DNA of 53,590 nucleotides from Candolleomyces eurysporus (Eukaryota; Basidiomycota; Agaricomycetes; Agaricales; Psathyrellaceae). Location of the stretch: contig JANBPK010000765.1 in NCBI GenBank assembly GCA_027579435.1, positions 1 to 53,590 of the forward strand. Reading direction: 5' to 3'. The notes beneath the pieces are model-generated. The model ran no database searches. It was given only the letters and a program-made list of their open reading frames with translations, and was not told the DNA's origin. The first letter of the stretch is position 1. Each line of letters opens with the position of its first letter. Of the stretch, positions 12,097 through 22,341 are shown in pieces. The translations under genes were made by a program, and so were the position numbers.

Positions 12097-12621
12097 TTGG
12101 GGCGATTTATTTATGCCGGATATGCTCCTCCCACTTTGAACCCCCCCAACCCCCCCGAGTCTCGAATACCAGCTGGCTTTGGGAAACTCTTTTGGATGCC
12201 AAAGCATGTGCAACAGCTAAGCCCAATGCACTACAAAGCTGCGGCACTCATCCCCCGGGATCGAGTCACGCCGGTTGTGTGGGTAAGATCCCCCTGGTTT
12301 GACGCGCTTGAACGATCTATCGACCGGCTTATCCAAACGGAATCTACTGCAGCTGTCTGGCCCTCGTTATTCTGGGCCCGGTATATCCTCGGGCAGGGCA
12401 TTAGCCTTCGTTTACTTGGCTATTGGGCCCTGCTATCCTTCATATTCTTGGGTATTTTGGGGGGTCTCCCGCCCCGACCAACTCTCCCTGGGGTGCCGTT
12501 GACCCTGAAAACCGGGTTATCTCCCTTCCTTGTCTATGACTTCGTAACAACGTATTGTGGCAGTCATGAATCCTCTTTCCCGAGGTCGCTGAAGGACAAT
12601 AACACCGTCAATACCTGGTGA
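12097..12621 (+). CDS. Unrecognised ORF with hydrophobic centre (about 174 codons)
   Basis: An open frame on the strand opposite to the NACHT genes. It contains a hydrophobic stretch (LRLLGYWALLSFIFLGILGG) after a Trp-rich region. No family is recognised. Its length is above the usual chance level for this window, but it has no splice structure, and the C-rich, Pro-rich start (PPTLNPPNPPES) is low-complexity. It could be a relic of a mobile element or chance. Confidence 0.2.
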   Translation: MGRFIYAGYAPPTLNPPNPPESRIPAGFGKLFWMPKHVQQLSPMHYKAAALIPRDRVTPVVWVRSPWFDALERSIDRLIQTESTAAVWPSLFWARYILGQGISLRLLGYWALLSFIFLGILGGLPPRPTLPGVPLTLKTGLSPFLVYDFVTTYCGSHESSFPRSLKDNNTVNTW

Positions 12622-12989
12622 AAGACTTCCCTGTTCGGATACATGTGCTGACGTTGCGCTTTCAGGATGTACCCACTCCCCATATGCCTTTTGCTGCCAC
12701 TAACCTCAACAGGATCGTTTGTGTAACAGGAACGAAGCATCCCTTCATGATCGTGCGCATCCTCATTGTGATGCTGGCATAAAGGCTGGTTCCGATACTA
12801 AAGGCTGATATTAGGATGTAGTTCACCGTTAGCTCCTCTCTGCTAAAAACAATGATACTACATTATTCAAGAGAAGTCTGGACTCAGGTGGGAAGCGTCC
12901 AACCGTCCTTTGCATTGCGAAGCAAATGTCAAAATGCTGTTTCTATATGACTGGGTTCGCTGAGTGGACTTAGTGTGCTACAATATCAT

Positions 12990-15312
12990 TTACAAGGTGG
13001 CGCGACCGATACGCCTCCTCGTCCTACTAGTAAACTTCCACCACCCACGATCCGAAATCTCAAGTCTTTCTTCCTTCTCCTGGAGACCAAGTGTCCACTT
13101 CTCCCTGCGCTTCACTAACCCAGCAACCAACTCAGGCGCTTCGTCCTGAAACATGAAAGGGAAAATTAGCTTTGTGAGCCTGTTGATAACTGATGTTCAC
13201 TCACTCTGATACGATCGATCGAGACCGACAGGATGTCGACCAACCGAGGTAGCACTACTTCGTGCGCCCAATGGTTCTGGATAGGTTTGATAGAGAACAG
13301 CAACTTGTCGATCGTTTTCCACCCTTGCTTCCGCGAGAACGCAATGATTTCGTCGTCGATGGGGGCGCCATCCAAGATACATGTCAAGAATGCAAAAACC
13401 GAAATCAAGGCAGTTCGCGGGGCGGTTGGTAGGTTGTCCAAATTGAAGTATGAATCCGGGACTGTCAATCGTAGTAAAGACACGCGCAAAGCAAGTCAGC
13501 AACCAGCCTCGAAGAATTAGAAGGAGGTTCACATACTCATTGTCAAAGGGCACTGCCTGATCTTCTGGAGACTGCATTTTGCGATATGTGCATAAACGCG
13601 GGAAGTCGGAACAAACAACGCTTGCGAGCGAGATTCGTTCTCCATGAACTCTGAGAACGATCGGTGGTATGAGCGCAGCTTGAAGTCATGCGATTGAGAG
13701 GGTTCGTAAACGACAAGGGATTGTAGATCTGAAATGAGGGATTCATGAGCCTGCTCCTCTAGGCCGAGTACAGCGTTGAGAGCCGTTGTATGAATGAAGT
13801 GTAGATTGAGGCCGGAAAGCCCTTTCGTGTCTTTCATGTGATAAGCCCTGAAGAGAAGAAGAAAGTCGCGTTCCCTATAGACATCGACTGCTTCGTATGC
13901 GGCCTTTGCTTCCGACAAGATGCTGGCATAAAGGCAATCAATGGTTTCGAATGGCCTTGCCAGCTGATTTTCGGCCGGAGTCCAAGTTAAGACCGTTCTC
14001 AACCGATCGAAAGGGGAGACACGGGGTTTCGACACATATTTGACGACCGTGGCTGCATAGATGAACTGGCCCGATGCAGCACGAACAAGGATTTCGATGT
14101 CTTCAGCAGCAGGCCACAAGCGAGACTGAGCTCTGGGGTCACGACTCTTGTGGCCAATATCGCGGAGCCTCCTCCAAAGATATCGACGGATGTCGGCCGT
14201 TGCATCGTATTTATCGCTGAGTTGAATGTGGTAGGCCAGTTCATGAAGGTCACCACCGGGGTCAAGTGCACTGCGAATGGCCCACTCCGGCCTGCTGGCA
14301 ATGAAAATGCGAAACGGGAGGCCACAAGCGAGAAGGCTGTTCTTGATGGCAGTAAGCAGTTCTGATTGATGGTGCTCGCCCTTGCATTCGTCGAGGCCGT
14401 CAATGAGAATGGCGTACGCCGGGAGGGCCTTGGGATCCGTAAGACCTAGAACAGGCCCAACTATGAGTTTATCCATTTGCTCTTGTAACGATCTTGAAAA
14501 AATGGTGGGATCGTTGTCGATGGCCAAAGTAATAGCTTCCTTGAGGGCAGGGTTAGCTAACCCAAGTTGGAACGCGATGGTAGGGACAACGGGGGTGACT
14601 GCATTTCGAGTGGGATCTGCTTCCCCAAAAAAGAACGCAGATCCGAGGATATTCGACGTCCCACACAGCTCGGCGATGGTCTGCTGCAATGCAGATTTTC
14701 CAGCACCGGCGGCACCCGTCATGCACAGCAAACGCTGCGAACAGCTACGATCCTCGATCCAGTTCATGAGTTCGGTGGTCACCTCGAGACGAGTATCGTC
14801 GTCGCACTTGGGATCGTCATAGCGAGCTCTGGAATTGTGAAAAGCGTTGGGAGCGGATTTCTCCGACAACAGCTTCCAGCCTGCGAAGGTAGATGGACCC
14901 CTTAGTAGACGGTCGAAAAACGAAGGATGAGGAACCCACTGTTTGAGTCGGAATGGCTGAGCGCTATGTTAAAGGAAAGATTTCCCACTTGGAAATTCTG
15001 CGCGTTGGGGAAGATGTTGATCGCCGGTGAACTGGAGGTCTCTCGGTGTTCGCCTGTTTATTTAGAAGCACCAGTTCAACATGATATTGCTGAAGAACGC
15101 TGAGAATGCAGTGGTTGCAGTGACTGACCTTGTTCGAGTTGACTGCGAGCAGGTCGGCTAGCAAGCATGGGAATATCCCGGCCACTAATTTCCGCGTCAA
15201 TAATTGCTTCTGTTGCTATTCTGGGGACCGCTACAGGGAGTATTCGCCTCATCATAGCGAGCATTCGCCTCGCCATACGGCGTATTCGCCTCGCCACTGT
15301 GGAGGCGCTCAT
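12990..15312 (-). CDS. NACHT-domain STAND NTPase (copy 2, intact)
   Basis: Five exons join in frame to 684 codons: 15312-15129, 15053-14940, 14880-13537, 13461-13205 and 13145-12990 (TAA). All junctions are GT-AG. The N-terminus is Arg-rich (MSASTVARRIRRM, then ARRMLAM, MRRILPV) and is followed by FPNAQNFQVGNLSFN, a segment typical of agaric NACHT proteins. The NACHT core has Walker A GAAGAGKSALQQTIAE, Walker B YAILIDGLDEC and the RIFIASRPEWAIRSAL strand-sensor. The C-terminal part is helical and lacks obvious WD40, ankyrin or TPR repeats. Proteins of this class act as NLR-like molecular switches in fungal non-self recognition and cell death; the ligand and output here are unknown. Its ATG overlaps the inferred stop of the upstream paralog as ATGA. 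Confidence 0.82.
15233..15295 (-). repeat. Three 21-bp tandem repeats in exon 1 of NACHT copy 2
   Basis: Three head-to-tail 21-bp units (15275-15295, 15254-15274, 15233-15253), all with the core GAGGCGAAT. In the coding frame they give three seven-residue units: ARRIRRM, ARRMLAM and MRRILPV. The array keeps the frame because 21 is a multiple of three. Confidence 0.85.
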
Positions 15313-17434
15313 TTGGGCAAATACCAGTAAGGCGGGCCGTGGAATCTGTGTTGGTGATTCGTGAAGGGGGAAACAATGATAATGAAACGGCCGGAGTTAC
15401 TACCCCACTAAAATACAAAGAGGAACATGTTCACGTACTTCTAGATGAGCGCAACCTTCACTAAGCACCGCTGCCCAGTATGTCAACCTATATCCAGAGC
15501 AGTCGTAGAGCAAAGGCAGCAACTTGTCGAGCCTCTGCCATCCGCCTTGATGGGCGAAACCAACAAGTTCGCTCTCAACGGCAACCGCGCGCGCACATCG
15601 CAAGGAATTGGGAAGAAACGCAATAGCTGCTTGCAAGGTCTTCAGATCGGGCTCTGGGAGCTGTATCTTGGCCCATTTGTCTGGGACTGCATAGAAAGGG
15701 ATCCACTCAGTGACACGAACAGTGTGGTAGGAAAAAAGTACGCACAGGATTCAAGTTCCAGAGGGAATTGGACAATGGTATGCATACAGCGTTTTGCGAT
15801 GTATGCGTGGACATCATCAACCGCCGGTATGGAGAGACTTTGTGCGCGATGCTCGTCATCCAAGAAATAGGAAAAGGATTTATGATACAGACGTAGACGT
15901 TGTCCACCTTGATCGTCCTCCTCAAGGGCCACGAGAGACAACAGATCTGTGGTAAGGGTCTCGATGGCTTTGGGTTCCAGGCCGAGAACCATGTCCACAG
16001 CTTGAGTCATGGACTCCGAGCTAATGAATCCCGGGAGAGTCGCAGGCAAGGAGTGTACTTGGTGGGCTCGGAAAAGTAGAAGGAAGTCGCGTTCAGTGTG
16101 AATCGCTTCATAAGCTTCCTTTGCAAGGCTCAAGACTTCCGCGTAGAGGACGTCGAGCGCGCTCCGCCCTTGTGGTGGTGGTATTCTGCTGAGGATTATC
16201 TTCAGCCTGGCTGTAGGGGAGGCCCGAGGGTCCGAGATGTATCTCCAGACGGTTGTCGCATAGACGAACCGACCAGATGCGGCTGTAACAATAGTTTCGA
16301 TATTCTCTTCGGTGAACCATCGTGGATCCCCGATTCGGAGGCCAATTTCCGAGAACTTCCTCCGAAGGTATCGGCGAATGCCCTCAGTGGCGTCATACTC
16401 TTCACCTAGTTGTATGTGGTAGGCTATCCCATGAAGGTGACCGCCAGAACCCAGTGCGCTGCTAATGGCCGATTCCGGCCGGCTGGTGATGAAGCTGCGA
16501 AGAGGGAGACCACTCCCGACAATACACTCCTCGACGGCCGCTAATAGTTCTGCTTGATGATCCTCCCTTATACATTCGTCCAGACCGTCAATCAACATGA
16601 CGCATGGAAGTTCAATTCGAAGATTTGTAAAAGGCCGCACTATGAGGGCGTCCATCTGGGCTCGCGGTGGCCTAGAGAAGATCGAAGGATTGGCCTCTAC
16701 TGAGGCTTTGATGTGCTCCTTGAGCGCAGGATGTGTCGTGCCAAGTTGCAATGCAATGGTGGGGACGAGCGCCTTCACGTTGTTGCGGGTGGGATCTGAG
16801 GCAGAGAAGACGTACGATGGCGCCAGAGTCCCGTCTCTTCCACATATTTCGGCTATCGTCTGCTGCAAGGCAGATTTGCCTGAACCAGCAGCGCCCGTCA
16901 TGCAGAGCAGGCGCTGAGGAGACTCGTGATCCTCTATCCAATTCGTGATTTCGTCGATAACCTCGATTCGAGTATCTTCGTCGCATTTCGGGGCGTCAAA
17001 TCGATGGTTCGAATTGTGAAGCGCATTCGGAGACGTGTTCTGCAGCAACAACTGCCAGCCTGTAAGAACGTGTGCCGAGAAGGTTATCGAGGTCTGCCTG
17101 AGAGAAAATAACCAGGCGTACCGTCACTTGGAATTATATGATTCCACGGGGTAGTCGAATAGAGCCCGTAATGGTGATGTACGGAGGAGTAGACATGGCT
17201 GGACCAGTGAACGTCGTGGAGTTGCTGGGTATTATTCCCATAAGGGGTCGGATGAGCTTTGAATAAGCTGCTGGCCGGCGCCGCAATGTTTGAGGACTCT
17301 GGAATTTCATTCTCGTTCCTGGAGTCGCGGATTGCGATCTGAGAGCTGTAGTCTGGAGTACTTTTGCCAGTGGTATTGGCCTCCGGAAGTTGTAAATCGG
17401 GATCTGAACGTGCAACAGAATGCGATGGCGCCAT
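15309..17434 (-). CDS. NACHT-domain STAND NTPase (copy 3, intact)
   Basis: Four exons join in frame to 657 codons: 17434-17122, 17059-15746, 15686-15439 and 15407-15309 (TGA). The start is the first in-frame ATG (MAPSHSVARSDPDLQLPE). A non-ATG frame extends further upstream, so an additional 5' exon is possible. The NACHT core carries Walker A GAAGSGKSALQQTIAE, Walker B CVMLIDGLDEC and SFITSRPESAISSAL. The C-terminal region matches copy 2 through HQGGWQRLDKLLPLL. The phase-1 intron before GWQLLLQNTSPNALHN is at the same place as in copies 1 and 2. The N-terminal 100 residues are low-complexity, rich in Ser, His and Tyr, and unlike copy 2, so the variable part of the array is the N-terminus. 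The last exon is the least certain part. Role as for copy 2: NLR-like signalling ATPase, by family. Confidence 0.8.
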
Positions 17435-18332
17435 GCCCACACTCACGACTACGGCGGTGTCCTGGGCTGGATTTGGGCGCTTTTTGAAATGGGAGGGGAC
17501 CAATTTAACAGCGTGGGACCAAAGATTGGGGTTACGAGGCTTGGGTGAGGAGAGGGGCAGGGAGTGGAGGGAAAGCGACTTGAAGGTGAGGATGAAGGTC
17601 AAAGGGTAGATCGTAGAGCGGACACGAGGATGTAGTGGGATTGCTGTAATTCTGTTACCTTAGTATGGTTAAGTATGAGGCTGTGGCACAGGTGCCATCA
17701 CACTGAATTCTAATTCCAAAAATGAACGCCAAGTACCTCAGAGACGAGACTCTATAGCCAGTATTCCGGTCGGACCAGCCTGTTCGTGTCTTGCTCGAGT
17801 GTATTGAACGAGATCTACAAGGCGACTCTATGAGCATGACGCATACTGCAAGGCATCCCACGCTACCTGGTCCGGACGGGCTGCGGCGTTTCTGTGTACT
17901 GCTTCATTTCGCGGTTAAATCGTTATGTAAATCTGCATTATTCATTCTCGGAACATGAGAAAGCATTCTTTCCTCAGGTTTGCATACAGCCGGTCAGGAA
18001 ATAACAAAGGCCGCTACCGTTGTTTCTTCCATTGACTCTTGAGGGTGAGGAGCCAGATCTAGGTAATTTAGCGTTCTAGCTACCCAAGAAACGCAATCAT
18101 CATCAGCGCTAGGTGCTGGGGCAAGAGTCCGAACAGGTACCTGCAGGCTGGGGGGGCTCTGGACAAGCGCGCAGACGAAACCCGCCGCTGACGATTGGCT
18201 GACGGGCCCTGTTCACGTGACCATCACCAATTCCGGCAAACTCCGCGGGTCGACGTGACCGTGAATTTCCGAGCGGGAGGAATAGAGAACGTCGCCAGCT
18301 CCTCCTCTCCAGNAAAAAATAATACCCCAATA
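17435..18332. other. Divergent intergenic region, NACHT copy 3 / MPP-beta
   Basis: About 900 bases between divergent start codons. The frame continuing upstream of the NACHT start, through HFKKRPNPAQDTAVVV, may be a 5' exon. The rest has no supported gene. A pyrimidine-rich segment lies just before the MPP-beta ATG. Confidence 0.4.
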
Positions 18333-19956
18333 ATGGTCTCCCGGATACTCCTCAGCCGTGCCCTCTCAAGGAGTGCTGCTCGTCTCTCTGTACGTCCTCC
18401 TCGCCCCGTTGCTCCCCATTCCAGCCTACTAACAGCAGAACAGCGCCCCTCGCCGTTGTTGCGAGGTTTCGCGACAGCAGCACCCAGCACCGGCAGGCTC
18501 GGTCCCTTCACCCAAGTCTCCACTCTTCCCAATGGCCTGACGGTGGCCACCGAATCCCACCCCACCGCCCAAACCGCCACCGTAGGCGTCTGGATCGACG
18601 CCGGGTCCCGCGCGGAAACCGACAAGACCAACGGGACAGCTCACTTCCTCGAACACATGGCCTTCAAGGGAACTGGCCGTCGTTCTCAGCACGCTTTGGA
18701 GCTCGAGGTCGAGAACCTCGGCGCCCACCTCAACGCTTATACGTCTCGAGAGCAGACGGTATACTACGCGAAGAGCTTCAGCAAGGACGTGGAGAAGAGT
18801 GTCGATATTATTAGCGACATTCTGCAGAACAGCAAGTTGGAGCAGGCGGCGATTGAGCGAGAACGGGATGTTATTCTGAGGGAGCAGCAGGAGGTGGATA
18901 AGCAGCTTGAGGAGGTTGTGTTTGACCACTTGCATGCTGTCGCTTTCCAGGGTACGTATACACGCTACTCCGTTCCGTCCCTCATACTTCCGGCACATGA
19001 CATTGACGATGCTATCTTCTTCCAGGCCAGCCCCTCGGTCGCACCATCCTCGGACCCAAGAAAAACATACTCTCGATAAGCCGGGACGACCTCTCGACCT
19101 ACATCAAAACCAACTACACCGCCGACCGCATGGTGCTCGTCGGCACTGGCGGGGTCGACCACGACGCCCTCGTCAAGCTCGCCTCGAAGCACTTTGGCAC
19201 CCTCCCCGTCTCCCCCAACCCCATCCCTCTCGGCAATCANGCCCACCCCAAGACCACCTTTGTCGGNTCGGAAGTCCGTATCCGGGACGACGAGCTCCCC
19301 ACATGCAACATCGCCATCGCCGTCGAGGGTGTCAGCTGGAGCTCCCCAGACTACTTCCCCATGATGGTCATGCAGAGCATTGTCGGCAACTGGGATAGGA
19401 GTCTNGGAGCGTCNAGTNTGACGAGCTCGAGGCTCTCCCATATCGTGTCGACGAACAACCTCGCCAACTCGTTCATGTCGTTCAGCACTTCGTACAGCGA
19501 TACCGGGTTGTGGGGTATCTACCTCGTCACTGAGAACCTGATGTGCGTGGATGACCTTGTGCACTTTACCCTCAAGGAGTGGGCGAGGATGAGCATTGCC
19601 CCGACTGAGGCTGAGGTGGAGAGGGCCAAGAGCCAGCTCAAGGCCGGTCTGCTTTTGGGCTTGGACGGCAGCACGGCGATTGCGGAGGATATTGGGAGGC
19701 AGCTTGTGACTAGTGGCAAGAGGTTGACGCCCAAGGATATCGAAGCTGCTGTTGACTCTATTGGTGTTGAGGACATCAAGAGGGTTGCGCAGAAGTACCT
19801 TTGGGATAAGGACGTGAGTGTTTCTATGTCTGTCTTTACTTGCATCACCGTGCTGACGGGTTCCTTCACTAGTTTGCTCTTGCGGCTGTTGGAAGCACTG
19901 AGGGTCTGTTGGACTACAACAGGATTCGTGCCGACATGTCGTCGATGGTCTACTAG
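18333..19956 (+). CDS. MAS1: Mitochondrial processing peptidase beta subunit
   Basis: Catalytic subunit of the matrix peptidase that removes presequences from imported proteins; it works as a heterodimer with the alpha subunit. Three exons (18333-18951, 19026-19813, 19873-19956) give 496 codons, close to the usual 460-490. The first 50 residues ([20 protein letters not shown]) look like a mitochondrial presequence. The M16 zinc motif HxxEH is present as [11 protein letters not shown] at 18642-18656, with the distal acidic helix [16 protein letters not shown] further on. The end reads [16 protein letters not shown]. Some N calls hide single residues, for example near 19405-19420. Neighbours: divergent from the NACHT array, convergent with the Hikeshi gene. 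Identity is firm. Confidence 0.96.
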
Positions 19957-20182
19957 ATGGGTGGCGTCCCTTCCTTATAATCGTTCCTTGCTTTCTGTCT
20001 GGATCGCTAGTCGTCTGTCCTTAGATTTACATACGAACCCCAAAACATATTTCTTTTAATCCGAATAACGCGTGTGGTGATATGAAGCAAGAAATGCCAG
20101 GGTATCTTTGCTATAGCGTACATTATTGCGTTACTTATGCCTTGTCCTTGCTGAATGCTTCCTCCCCTAGATTGGTCGCGGT

Positions 20183-20795
20183 TATTCGACCCTCTCTAAG
20201 AACCCAATCCCTCCACTCGCCCTAATCTTCCCGATAAAGCTCTCGTACCACTTCATAAACATATTCATTGGAACCATCACATTTCCACCCGTCGCCCCTC
20301 CCGTAAACCCACTAAGATAATTGAGCAGGTGTTTGACCATTTTTTTCTGCTAGGACGGCCGCGTCCGCTACCGAAGGCGCCGGTTTCACCAATGCGGTCG
20401 AGGTTGAAGCGGGTAGCTGAGCTTGGATAACGTCCAAGGGCTCAATCGCGAGACCTAACAGCGCTTGCTGTTCTTCCTGCCCTCCATTAACGCCCCCCAA
20501 AGACGCCTTGTGCGCCGCCGCCTTCACCCACGTTAAACGTCCCCCGGACTCTGAACACCGCGCTTGGTTTCTCGTTTGAGACCATGCCTAGGACTTGGAA
20601 GCCTTTTCCGGGCCAGAAAAAGTGGACGCTGGCTCCGAAGCCTGGGGGGAAGGGTACATCGCCTGTCAGGAATAGGGTGATATGGTTTATCGTGCTTGGG
20701 GGGAAGGGCAGAGCAAAGTAGGCGTGTGTTGGATCGACTTGGGTGAGCGAGGAGGGGGGTAGGAGGGGGCGGCCTGCTATCACGCAGCCGAACAT
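20183..20795 (-). CDS. OPI10: Hikeshi/OPI10 family protein (frame broken twice)
   Basis: Hikeshi carries Hsp70 into the nucleus during heat stress; the yeast relative OPI10 was named for inositol overproduction. The start MFGCVIAGRPLLPPSS is diagnostic, followed by INHITLFLTGDVPFPPGFGA and FQVLGMVSNEKPSAVFRVRG. The C-terminus is VKHLLNYLSGFTGG ... WYESFIGKIRASGGIGFLER. It reads as a single exon, but the frame shifts once near 20515-20540 and again in an A7 run (20340-20346), where A6 would restore LAEKMVKHL. Both are most simply sequencing errors, since the domains on either side are well conserved. The gene shares a 228-base divergent promoter region with the uL5m gene. Confidence 0.9.
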
Positions 20796-21023
20796 TGCGA
20801 TGGGTCGTTGGTCTCAGGTGGAGAGGGTTACAGCTTAAATTCTAATGCATGGTGAACGATGTGTGGAACAAGCTGGAACAGTGCCGAAACCGCCGTCATT
20901 TGTTTGGCATACTCTTTTGAGACAAGCAGAGTTGGCATCAGCCTCGGGACCAAACACCGACACGAAATTTCGCGTTTAGCGCGTCACTGCAGCAAACCAG
21001 CTAACCCAACCCTCAAGTGTATT
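20796..21023. promoter_or_regulatory. Short bidirectional promoter region, Hikeshi / uL5m
   Basis: Only 228 bases separate the two divergent ATGs, so both genes must share regulatory sequence here. It contains the GCG-rich motif TTTCGCGTTTAGCGCGTCAC near 20967-20987, an imperfect inverted arrangement. No TATA box is obvious. Regulation itself is inference. Confidence 0.45.
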
Positions 21024-21924
21024 ATGGCGACCACGTCCTCCGCCTCCCGGGTGGCCTACCGCCTGAACCGCTTCGGCCGCGCCCCGCGCATAACCAAGTC
21101 GCTGCGCAAGGACCGCACGACGCACCTGCCCATCCCCCACGTCCCCGCGCTGACCACCCGCGAATTCGCCCCGAACAGACTAAAAGACCACTACCACACC
21201 ACGCTGGCGGACGACCTCATGTACATGACGTACACCCACGAGCCCTCGGGCGTCGAGCGCAAGGCCCCCAGGCAGATACGCCTAAAATTCGACCCNGAGG
21301 ATCCGTACAGCAAGTTTAGGCACAACCCGNCCCGTTGGCGGGTCGCAGGTGGGCAAGAAGCCTGCCCCGCCGTCGACCCCGGAGGACACGGTGCGCCTGG
21401 AGAAGATCCAGATACACACGTTCATCAAGGAGTCGCTGCAGAACAAGTCGGCGTTGCTCTCGCCCATTATGATGCTGCGNGCTCTGACGGGCGAGACGAC
21501 GAAGGGCGGGGGNCAGCATGCGGTGGAGGGCATACAGCTCGTCAAGGGGCGGAAGGCTGTGGGAGGGTGGATCCGGCCTGGTGTCCCGGTGGGTGCCAAG
21601 GTCGATTTGAGGGGCCAGAGTATGTATGACTTCCTCAACACCCTCACGGAGTTCGTGCTCCCGCGTCTCCGAGACTTCAACGGGATTGTCCTGCCACCTA
21701 AAAGCAGCTCGAGCACCACGCCGAGTACGGTCTCGGGTGTCGTGTCGTTTGGGCTGCCTCCGGAGGCCATGGTTTTCTTCCCCCAGTTGGAGGTGAACGT
21801 CGATGCGTATCCCATGTTGCCCGGGATTCATATTCATTTTGTGACGAATGCGAAGGGCAAGGGGGCGCAGGATAAGGCTAGGGCGTTGGTTTCTGGGTTC
21901 CAGGTTCCTTTCGTGAGGAGGTAG
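21024..21924 (+). CDS. MRPL7: Mitochondrial large-subunit ribosomal protein uL5m
   Basis: This is the L5 protein of the mitochondrial ribosome, which contacts rRNA in the central protuberance. A single exon starts at ATG 21024 (MATTSSASRVAYRLNRFGRA) and ends at TAG 21922-21924. The L5 N-terminal part reads VRLEKIQIHTFIKESLQNKS; the C-terminal part reads LNTLTEFVLPRLRDFNGIVL, then SGVVSFGLPPEAMVFFPQLE, ending in PGIHIHFVTNA. The N at 21330 is an extra base: deleting it joins the N-terminal frame (RHNP) to PVGGSQVGKKPAPPSTPEDT. The long basic N-terminus fits mitochondrial import. Length after correction is about 300 residues, normal for fungal uL5m. Confidence 0.93.
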
Positions 21925-22341
21925 AGAAGGGTTGGGTTGGGTTGGTGCGCATGTCGACGTTGTCCTGCTTGAATATACATACCTCTCCTCATACATTCCA
22001 ATACTAGAGCTTACCCTCACCAGGCATATACTGCACGTACTCCACACTCGACCACTTTTTAAATAGTATCCATTAATTCCAAAAATCCATCCGGAACGCT
22101 AGAAATCATACAATACTTCAAAAACTAACAGAAAAATGAACCATAATGATCGTGAAGAATTAAGGTATGTTCGATGCATGGTAATGAGTAGTGAGTGAGT
22201 GATAGGAAAGAGTTGTTTGCAATGCGACGAGAACGAGAACGAAGAATAGGAACAAGAAACGATAAACCAAAGAGCGAGAGAGACTTTCATGATAACCAAA
22301 CAGAATAGAAACCTAGAAGCGATTTTTGTGAGTTGTCCGCG

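Larger units (their letters stand above)
11513..12989. other. Spacer between NACHT copies 1 and 2
   Basis: About 1.5 kb between the 5' end of the pseudogene and the stop of the next NACHT gene. Two open frames of unknown meaning lie here (listed separately). No transposon termini, target duplications or conserved domains were recognised. A C-rich tract sits near 12137-12159. Confidence 0.4.

Noticed and set aside
12130..12165. C-rich tract as a possible telomere-like or G-quadruplex element
   Set aside because: Only two C7 runs with irregular spacing; too short to support a claim.
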